Shown here piece by piece: positions 37,001 through 41,146 of a stretch of 41,146 nucleotides of DNA. The stretch is from an uncultured Clostridia bacterium (GTDB lineage Bacteria; Bacillota; Clostridia; Peptostreptococcales; Anaerovoracaceae): the NCBI GenBank assembly GCA_945928865.1, contig CAMENZ010000012.1, positions 1-41,146 on the forward strand, in the 5' to 3' direction. The stretch's first letter is position 1, and every line of letters begins with the position of its first letter. The notes below the pieces were generated by a model that did not search any database, was not told the origin of the DNA, and was given only the letters and a program-made list of their open reading frames with translations. A program made the translations under genes and the position numbers.

Positions 37001-37113
37001 TCGGAAGCATTAGTTCCTGTAGCCGGCGCAGCTTCGTCAGCAAACGCAAGACTGAAGTTAAACTGTGTGAAAATCATTGCGATTATAAGTAATATTCCAA
37101 TTTTCTTTTTCAT
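31033..37113 (-). CDS. Giant secreted protein: alpha/alpha toroid, Ig-like and DUF4430 domains
   Basis: The start at 37113 (MKKKIGILL) has GAGG six bases upstream, giving about 2026 residues; an ATG four codons earlier lacks an SD. A signal peptide ends near LAFA-DEAAP. Residues about 50-800 contain helical repeats of terpenoid-cyclase/prenyltransferase toroid type (LATAL/ATALAAIAL-like helices). Two atrophied Ig-like repeats (KIIWESSNPEIIN, EIKWESSDPDIIS) lie at about 815-990. A second toroid lies at about 1000-1290 (YWDVWAAKSVLGDDFDKYG, AGTDHGAVILQIMAQG). Two DUF4430-like domains lie at about 1345-1440 and 1559-1662 (SGWLYRVNGVFPGH), with a third Ig repeat between them. The tail at 1930-2026 is Fn3-like. 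No LPXTG or anchor helix was seen. Toroid plus DUF4430 is the transcobalamin/intrinsic-factor pairing, and the unit follows a cobalamin-type riboswitch, so corrinoid binding is inferred. Confidence 0.75.
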   Translation of the reverse strand: MKKKIGILLIIAMIFTQFNFSLAFADEAAPATGTNASEPQVQETVTLEDQLAKVTKYYQDRGKDAKIEAPFEAMARFAIGETPTEAAFPVVEETESLYYLKHREMGEAEKDGEAKRLIFTESTDGLGPQIWMATLSLDLMAAGLNPSDFQGRNYIQELILSQNILKSWEGEEYHLFTNYSQNYVYFYPKATDGLAITALDAFWGGEWEACGNGSSKKIAMDHMLTLVNSQMFSFSNSSQFEIDNFSKNHLGLPKDRNTTIWYNLFWLIPALDTDGSIEDSVKSNLVGKIVGKRVGKTLVYKLNSEVLSAHIIANLIAKQPISDDLWTDLAKYQLEDGSYRLNTDDEEKNAEATALAAIALDYGKRFKEDNTAKSVFNRIKEANKQDRAEEMTKTKALFDKATEIEPVLASAENLDELAGIIDSKYSDKRILSSNARVYDAKAKEVIPLGDGEPDEKVSLYVLLEDGNIVVPVESKQYIIEPEDKDFKTEKNALLAKEYYTNCGEESALAKYALAGGWDFKDGIAKPQGSYESYNLLELIASKADPRRFQKINPVNGEIVTKDFIGEILSLQKENGLYLGEWSPPTDIDCTLKLEAYFGGRPWGNEKAGTKYGRVGAIEAFLSNIIDTKDDENVKELIDENQIDVADIEGCRTVGALIGVFDSGKVNIPQTDCIAISLLKRWENDETLIEVNGIKKPLKELARKEIKGIFKTVKYFASLSNENAKLSNVDEYAYITSAYIAAGEKKALDDSKILNQIRNCRMSDGRYLSLTHIKNIVEHLASGESAYSHMMPIALGDYLYNRSTLAEITFDPKLFTASENLRKDAEDIAIDEEVKDNLNLPSEGFYGSKIIWESSNPEIINAGTGEVKNPKMGEEEVFVTLTATLTYGDETRVETFYVKVVPTKDKEEQNLDEDYNELNVPLFTVKDIELPAVGKHGSEIKWESSDPDIISLDGKVTLGDEEKEVTLTATLKNGVFEKKKEFQVRVFIKAPGANDPVYQAIVQLREYYNDHRTLAGSYWDVWAAKSVLGDDFDKYGFKIYDITTHKNGNKWAGTDHGAVILQIMAQGDNPYNYLGIDWVKKAQDYVDSNGWGAWGEPIYLMLGLDAAKASPEGHKYDKERIKGFFLAQLKDLQWGADLAGWSLIPMASEMIRNGQTESTPELDKFKAALKKSQPTSGMEQSYFNTGHVDGAINALSTGCVVSGFAAMNKAGVPGFDILSDEWKTGTATNKKGPLDTMYTYEVKGKVKVPTQIAIEFGDVYYGDSIWRRVGVTEENLKVLLSESKTLIDAGQGSYSDKSYAEFKTAYDAARKVSEDKENMRLGYFGREYFNLRDSKKNLKEKGTLTITVYGTEKQGKVLDSLSVKEKGTALEVIKKIAKENRISITVKENELIELSGVKKDEKGKWYLYTLNEQGDGERVLEPLNQYQIKEDTNYVFKYCKYTDKLEKEATLNRHLVSEAAEYIKIGGNINDKMEVTGNLELPDFGIYGTSVTWMADKLLVIDEIGQVKRAKNDDVNVKLTAKVQLSGQEEKIEFNVVVKSTDGPVVNPKPTTKEAYIRIQGPVGETWSGEMAKKGINVEPGETAYSLLEKSGATLNVDKNTQYGVYIRGINGLSEFDRGKYSGWLYRVNGVFPGHSCAYENVKAGDYVEWLYTRDLGRDVGGYVMGVEGTGSSVDVTTAKDGKNEVTTVKTEVTIGSETGSSGSISTATVTVKDENAAEMVKQAKEMKSSEIVLNADKVEVNADKIKVELPKKVAENILADTKADLTVKLPEAEVKLSQAALKEIIAQAKGNKLIVEVEKVKNVTDEQKKLVGNAAELFRLTVKSGDVVIHSFGEGKITVRKLIPNRLIGKNLAAIYIPEVHISENKPFEVLEGKGIVGSSKNFYEFTTSHFSDFAIVDADEVGITVAEVMTTDSVKSIVKAIKLKVKTKLLKKSIRITAKVDKETILKFKDNGYMIKYKYYRASNKNGKFKLIGVKKGNKFTDSKVNQYKTYYYKARIVVCDGKGNVVTTTSLKGCKASKKQYKVA

Positions 37114-37144
37114 AATTATCCTCATTATTTTAGGTGTATTTCAG

Positions 37145-37180
37145 AAAAAGAGGTCACACACTTAGTGTGTGGCCTCTTTT
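37145..37180 (-). terminator. Terminator between the two secreted-protein genes
   Basis: A long stem (AAAAGAGG and CACACA arms paired across a short TAAG loop, one mismatched pair) is followed by five T residues on the minus strand. It separates the DUF4430-like gene from the giant protein gene and probably attenuates the latter. Confidence 0.8.
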
Positions 37181-37260
37181 GAAATCCGTTTAAAACGTTA
37201 TTTAACACTGCATATTTAAGTATCTTTTGCCATACTATCATATGCCACATTTGCTTACTT

Positions 37261-37896
37261 TTATTGGCTCGGTCCATCTATTGGCCAAGTATAGTCGTAG
37301 AACCTGAAGTCAAATCTCAGATAATCTCCCTCATTGACAGCAATGCTGCTGAGATATGAGGTCGCTCCAGCCTCAGTGCCTCCTGCCGGAGTTATATAAC
37401 ACTGCCAGCCCTCGCCTATGCTACGTCCATACCACTGTCCATTTTCCTGATACTCGCTGTATTGGTTCCAAGGTTGTAGTTCGCCAACTTCTTTAATAAA
37501 TGCACCAGGGTTTCCGTACATAGGAGTAAGGTCCACTCCTGTTACTACAGTCTTCCTAAAGTATGATGAACGTGCTCCCTTAATTATAGCATCCATAACT
37601 GATGCTCTCCTATATAGCGGATTAATGTTAGCATTATTAAACTGCTCAAGTGTGAAATATGCCTTGTATGAAGTAGGCAGATTAACATCACCACCATTAT
37701 ATTCATAATTAGCATTTTCAGGTATTGACATGCTTTGTGGTGCTCCCCAAACATTGTATATCCCTTGTCCGTTCGCACCCGCCTTAGTAAAAGCAACTGT
37801 ATAATGGATATTAGCTGCGAACGCAGTCGCACTCATTGCGAATACCATGACTAATGCCACAGTAATGACTAACAACTTTCTAAATTTAGTTTTCAT
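37261..37896 (-). CDS. Small secreted DUF4430-like protein
   Basis: The 211-residue protein has a classic signal peptide (KLLVITVALVMVFAMSATAFA-A). The mature part follows the DUF4430 pattern: SVMDAIIKGA helix, GAFIKEVGEL strand, GWQCYI in place of the usual GWMYSVNG, and VNEGDYLRFDFRFYDYT near the end. AGGAGG lies seven bases before the ATG. It is the first full gene downstream of the cobalamin-type riboswitch and precedes the giant toroid/DUF4430 protein, so both may act together at the cell surface. Ligand binding itself is not visible in the sequence. Confidence 0.7.
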   Translation of the reverse strand: MKTKFRKLLVITVALVMVFAMSATAFAANIHYTVAFTKAGANGQGIYNVWGAPQSMSIPENANYEYNGGDVNLPTSYKAYFTLEQFNNANINPLYRRASVMDAIIKGARSSYFRKTVVTGVDLTPMYGNPGAFIKEVGELQPWNQYSEYQENGQWYGRSIGEGWQCYITPAGGTEAGATSYLSSIAVNEGDYLRFDFRFYDYTWPIDGPSQ

Positions 37897-37941
37897 TATA
37901 TTTCCTCCTATTAAAATATCAAATACTGCTCTCCAACTTTT

Positions 37942-38018
37942 CTATTTCTCAGCTGAGAGCCATTAACCAAGAAATAGCTTGTATATCACTTTCATTAGCA
38001 GAATAAATTCATACAAGC
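37942..38018 (-). repeat. Two hairpins in the leader of the DUF4430-like gene
   Basis: CTATTTCT (37942-37949) pairs with AGAAATAG (37970-37977), enclosing the palindrome CTCAGCTGAG. Adjacent to it GCTTGTAT pairs with ATACAAGC (37976-38018, eight base pairs, 27-base loop). They lie between the possible small ORF and the SD site, so they could influence translation or stability. Confidence 0.45.
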
Positions 38019-38069
38019 AAACCTTTTATCTTTATGCTCCTTTTCTGCTAAAAGAGCGGCATTAGCCAC
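37995..38069 (-). CDS. Possible 24-residue peptide in the riboswitch leader
   Basis: A near-perfect SD site (AAGGAGGTGA) lies ten bases before a GTG at 38069, opening a 24-codon frame that starts MANAALLAEKEHKDK, ends with CMNLFC and stops at TAA (37997-37995). The amino-acid mix is protein-like. An overlapping ATG at 38071 has slightly better spacing but reads only MWLMPLF before a stop. No family is recognised; a leader peptide or small secreted-operon peptide is possible. Confidence 0.4.
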   Translation of the reverse strand: MANAALLAEKEHKDKRFACMNLFC

Positions 38070-38199
38070 ATTGGTTTCACCTCCTTATGCAATTTTCTTA
38101 TACAAAAGCTCCAATTCGCCTAAAGATTTTCATGACCCTAAGGCAAATATTTCAGAGCAACTTATACCTTCTCGTTCAACACATAAATACTATATTAAC

Positions 38200-38230
38200 A
38201 AAAAACAGGCTACCATCAGATAGCCTGTTT
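38200..38230 (-). terminator. Intrinsic terminator of the riboswitch leader
   Basis: AAACAGGCTA and TAGCCTGTTT pair perfectly across an eight-base loop on the minus strand and run into six T residues. With no gene between it and the aptamer, it is the probable expression platform. Confidence 0.8.
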
Positions 38231-38398
38231 GCTTATTTCTAGTCGTTACCCCTTGCCCATAGAAACATTCCCTCTGTTTCTACCGAAGATTTTTACAAGT
38301 AGGACAGGTATGTTATCATATCCATTTAACATGAAACATAAGGTTCTGCCGCTCTTATGGGCGATGCCATACTACCTAAGATTAGTGCATCAAAATCA

Positions 38399-38508
38399 TA
38401 ACTCGTCTCCCGACTTGTCCTTTTACTCATCAAGCTAATATCTATCAGAGCCTCGGCATTACGGTTACTTAGTATAGTAAGGGACTCTCACCCCACTTCC
38501 GTTAGTTA
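38399..38508 (-). ncRNA. Cobalamin-type riboswitch aptamer
   Basis: The minus strand shows, in order, GGAAGTGGGGTGAGAGTCCC, matching the GGAA..GGTGxAAxTCC core of B12 elements; GTAACCGTAATGCCGAGGC, matching the GCAACTGTAA segment; and AAGTCGGGAGAC, matching the 3' AAGyCrGGArAC box. A P1 stem TAACT/AGTTA (38508-38504 with 38403-38399) closes about 110 nt. Canonical P8-P12 sequence is not obvious, so this may be a short class-II type variant. A consensus promoter lies just upstream and a terminator downstream. Confidence 0.72.
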
Positions 38509-38539
38509 AGTTTCATATTTTTATTAAATTTATATTTAC

Positions 38540-38568
38540 ATATTACCATCCTGTATAATGTTTGTCAA
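38540..38568 (-). promoter_or_regulatory. Promoter of the riboswitch-controlled unit
   Basis: TTGACA (38568-38563), a 17-bp spacer and TAATAT (38545-38540) on the minus strand, with the predicted start about 25 bp before the aptamer P1 stem. Confidence 0.7.
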
Positions 38569-38603
38569 CATTTTTATAATACATCAACCGTACATCAACC
38601 AAA

Positions 38604-39027
38604 CTAACTTTCTCTCTCATATTCATACACTTCCCTAACTGCTTTTCTTTTCATCCAAATTAGGAAAATACAAGCCAGCATAGCAATAAAGCCACATATA
38701 GTAACGCATATCCATAGTTTCATATAGCATATATACAAAGAATACAATTCCAAATTTTTTCTCCTTAGCTATTTTTACCCTGTATTGAAGTGCACTACCT
38801 ATAGATCTGCCTACAAACTCAACCACAGAACCCAAGCAAGCTAAAAATATAGATATAACTAAATACCCTATATATGAAAAATCAAAAAATATCAACCACA
38901 ATCCCATGGCTGTATAAATAATTCCATTGACAACATCTCCTACTACAAGAAAAGTTTTTCTAGGAAGCCTATCCATGAGTGGAGCTATAACTATTGGGAT
39001 AAAAATATATGGAATAAGCCTTATCAT
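38604..39027 (-). pseudogene. MFS transporter remnant
   Basis: The frame begins inside a transporter, at a helix followed by the loop MDRLPRKTF typical of the helix 2-3 region; the first helix is missing and an in-frame TAA directly precedes the ATG. After about 95 residues (to KEKKFGIVFF) the original frame is lost. The true C-terminus (LWICVTICGFIAMLACIFLI and a short charged tail) is found in the +1 frame ending at 38604. The gene has thus lost its start and its middle. Its broken 5' end abuts the composition change near 39030. Confidence 0.7.
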
Positions 39028-39060
39028 TTACCGATAAAGTTATTCTTATTATTTTATATA

Positions 39061-39561
39061 ATGTACGCCGCACGGCAGGACTGGAACAGGACGGCAGATA
39101 TGGCGCTGGTTTCGGGAATTGCAGAAGCCAAAATCATAGAGGGCAAGAACGAGCACATCTACAACGAGGCCAGCCGCTTCGTTCAGAAGCACGGCTGGCT
39201 GCCGGGACTGTTCAAGGGTAAAGATCGTAAGGCCTTGCAGGAAAAGATTACAGGTATACAGCAGGAAATCGACCGTCGGATGGACCGGCTACCCGGTATC
39301 CTCAAAGAGGACGGTTATCCCGATGTGCAGACGTTAAAGCGGACGTATGACGATGCCACGGTCCTTGTGGAGCAGTACAACCGTGATCTGGCCACATGGG
39401 AGCGGCAGGTCCACGGATAGCAGCAACCCCAGCAGGGATCGCCTGAAAAAGAGAGCATTCGAAAGAAGCTCCGGGATATGGAAGCGGAGACCAAGCGCCG
39501 GAATGACGCACGGCTGCAGCAGACCCGCCCTCACAGCCATGATTATGACAGAGGACGCTAA
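39061..39561 (+). pseudogene. C-terminal fragment of a mobilisation-type protein, amber-interrupted
   Basis: GC-rich coding sequence opens abruptly at about 39061 (119 residues to a TAG at 39418-39420). Reading through the TAG in the same frame gives 46 further coherent residues (QQPQQGSPEKESIRKKL..., ending DYDRGR) to a TAA at 39559-39561. The sequence is helical, highly charged and coiled-coil-like, resembling C-terminal tails of MobA/MobL-type relaxases of Clostridial mobile elements; this match is from memory and tentative. No SD site precedes the ATG. The N-terminal catalytic part is absent, so this is a truncated relic. Confidence 0.5.
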
Positions 39562-39607
39562 GACAGAAGAATACACCTCAGGAGGCTCCTGCGGTTCATA
39601 CATAGAA

Positions 39608-39638
39608 ACGCCCTGCAAGTTTGAGGCTTGCAGGGCGT
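39608..39638 (-). terminator. hcp terminator hairpin
   Basis: A perfect 12-bp stem (ACGCCCTGCAAG and complement) with a seven-base loop lies 24 bp after the hcp stop. The T-run on the minus strand is short (TTT). Confidence 0.65.
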
Positions 39639-39661
39639 CAATATAAACTGAGGGTATATTT

Positions 39662-41146
39662 TTATGCTGTCTCTCCGACAAGAAGCTTTAGGTCTTCGTC
39701 CACAGTGCCGATACCGACGATGCCGAAGTTCTCGACCAGAACTTTCGCCACATTGGGAGAGAGGAAGCCCGGAAGCGTCGGGCCGAGATGAATGTTCTTC
39801 ACGCCGAGGTAAAGAAGTGCGAGAAGCACGATGACCGCCTTCTGCTCATACCATGCGATATTGAATGCGATCGGCAGATCATTGATGTCATCCAGACCAA
39901 ATACTTCTTTCAGCTTCAGAGCGATGAGTGCCAGCGAATAAGAGTCATTGCACTGCCCGGCATCAAGTACGCGAGGGATACCACCGATATCGCCCAGATC
40001 CAATTTGTTGTACTTATACTTGGCACATCCTGCCGTAAGAATCACCACGTCCTTCGGGAGTTTTTTGGCAAACTCGGTATAGTAGTCGCGGCTCTTCATC
40101 CTGCCGTCACAACCGCCCATGACAACGAATTTTCGAATCGCTCCGGACTTCACTGCATCGACCACCTTGTCCGCCAGTGCGAATACCTGCTCGTGCGCAA
40201 AACCGCCGATGATGCTTCCGGTTTCGATTTCCTGCGGCGGTGCACAAGTCTTAGCCTGTTCGATGATGGCAGAGAAGTCCTTGACGGTTCCATACTCGCC
40301 TTCGATGTGGCGGCATCCCGGATAACCTGCGGCACCGGTTGTCCACAGCCTCTCCTTATAGGAATCCGCAGGCGGCACGATGCAGTTTGTGGTCATGAGG
40401 ATCGGGCCATTGAAGGTGGCAAACTCCTCCTTCTGTTTCCACCATGCGTTGCCATAGTTGCCTACGAAGTTGTCATACTTCTTGAAGGCCGGATAATAGT
40501 GCGCAGGAAGCATCTCGGAATGGGTATAAACATCCACGCCTGTACCTTTGGTCTGCTCCAGAAGCTGCTCCAGATCTTTCAGGTCATGTCCCGAAACCAG
40601 AATGCCGGGGTTGTTCCTCACGCCGATATTCACTTCGGTGATTTCCGGATTTCCATAAGCGCCCGTATTCGCTCCGTCAAGAAGCGCCATGCCGTCCACT
40701 CCGTATTTTCCCGTCTCCAGTGTGAGAGCCACGAGGTCATCCAAGCCCAGGCTGTCGTCCAGAAGCTTGGCAAGTGCGCTCTGGATAAATGCGTCCACCT
40801 CTTCATTATCTTGCATCAAGGCATTGGCGTGCTTGGAATAAGCAGCAAGACCTTTCAGTCCATATAAAATCATTTCGCGCAGGGAACGTACATCCTCGTT
40901 CTCCGTCGCAAGAACGCCCACCTCATCCGAATCCGCCTTCGAGTCAAACTCGTTCTCATTTCCGTTCCAGACAGCCGCTTCCGGAAGACCTGTCGGGTCG
41001 TCAAGTTTCGCACGCAGCTCCTCTTTGACTGCAAGCGTTTCCTTGATGCGTGCGATGATGGCATCACGGTCGAAGTTAGCGTTTGTGATCGTCGCGAAAA
41101 GATTGACTGTCACAAGATGATTGACATCTTTGCCAACCTCTTTTCC
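39662..41146 (-). CDS. hcp: Hybrid cluster protein (hydroxylamine reductase), 5' end outside window
   Basis: The frame stays open to the right edge (…[11 protein letters not shown] upstream of the GTG at 41113), so about 494 residues are visible and the N-terminal cysteine cluster of class I/II Hcp lies outside. Hybrid-cluster ligand regions are present in order: [15 protein letters not shown] (His), [20 protein letters not shown] (Glu, Cys), [29 protein letters not shown] and IAWYEQKA. Hcp handles nitric oxide or hydroxylamine and protein S-nitrosylation in anaerobes. Codon use is GC-rich, unlike genes left of 39030. Confidence 0.95.
   Translation of the reverse strand, partial: GKEVGKDVNHLVTVNLFATITNANFDRDAIIARIKETLAVKEELRAKLDDPTGLPEAAVWNGNENEFDSKADSDEVGVLATENEDVRSLREMILYGLKGLAAYSKHANALMQDNEEVDAFIQSALAKLLDDSLGLDDLVALTLETGKYGVDGMALLDGANTGAYGNPEITEVNIGVRNNPGILVSGHDLKDLEQLLEQTKGTGVDVYTHSEMLPAHYYPAFKKYDNFVGNYGNAWWKQKEEFATFNGPILMTTNCIVPPADSYKERLWTTGAAGYPGCRHIEGEYGTVKDFSAIIEQAKTCAPPQEIETGSIIGGFAHEQVFALADKVVDAVKSGAIRKFVVMGGCDGRMKSRDYYTEFAKKLPKDVVILTAGCAKYKYNKLDLGDIGGIPRVLDAGQCNDSYSLALIALKLKEVFGLDDINDLPIAFNIAWYEQKAVIVLLALLYLGVKNIHLGPTLPGFLSPNVAKVLVENFGIVGIGTVDEDLKLLVGETA

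Noticed and set aside
39788-40867. 359-codon plus-strand frame
   Set aside because: It is the antisense shadow of hcp in GC-rich DNA; the hcp frame shows clear family motifs throughout.

Overview
The window reads as chromosome from an AT-rich, anaerobic, fermentative Firmicute of the class Clostridia. The signs are strong Gram-positive Shine-Dalgarno (SD) sites, sigma-A type TTGACA/TATAAT promoters, pyruvate formate-lyase, an arginine deiminase operon and a fused U32/DUF3656 protein. I cannot name the species from sequence alone; an Anaerovoracaceae-like oral or gut anaerobe would fit. No rRNA or tRNA gene was seen.

Layout. 1-841 is non-coding and holds a double palindrome. 842-2335 is an NhaC-type antiporter. 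2538-5654 is pflB-pflA. 5951-8206 is a U32 family protein with a possibly leaderless mRNA. 8367-11652 is arcB-arcA-arcC (arginine to ornithine, CO2, ammonia and ATP). Directly upstream is a MocR-type regulator that has lost its PLP-binding lysine. 13228-19480 holds housekeeping genes: an RlmL-like rRNA methyltransferase, mreB, an acyl-CoA ligase, a MATE transporter and a CrcB/Fluc fluoride channel. 20025-20385 is a decayed gene.

20390-30121 is a complete type I-E CRISPR-Cas locus on the minus strand: cas3-cse1-cse2-cas7-cas5-cas6e-cas1-cas2, a leader, then 10 repeats and 9 spacers in an exact 61-bp period. The most notable finding lies upstream of cas3 (29977-30084). Two degenerate repeats flank a 35-nt pseudo-spacer in the 5' leader of the cas operon. 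Both keep a 6-bp stem and 4-nt loop, and the first keeps 7 of 8 bases of the crRNA 5' handle. Positions 1-16 of the pseudo-spacer match DNA at the predicted cas transcription start except at positions 6 and 12, exactly the bases flipped out in type I R-loops. The site has an AAC PAM, and all nine array spacers start with a pyrimidine, as an AAY PAM predicts. This looks like a crRNA-like RNA (CreR/CreA type) that guides Cascade to repress its own operon.

30198-30839 is an M3 oligoendopeptidase gene that has lost its catalytic middle. 31033-38568 looks like one transcription unit: promoter, cobalamin-type riboswitch, intrinsic terminator, a possible 24-codon ORF, a secreted DUF4430-like protein, and a secreted protein of about 2026 residues. 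The large protein combines alpha/alpha-toroid segments, atrophied Ig repeats and DUF4430 domains, the fold pairing of vertebrate transcobalamin and intrinsic factor, so a surface corrinoid-capture role is inferred.

From about 39,030 to the right edge the base composition turns GC-rich. A broken MFS gene abuts a truncated mobilisation-type gene with an in-frame amber stop, followed by a hybrid cluster protein gene that runs off the window. This is either acquired DNA or an assembly join.
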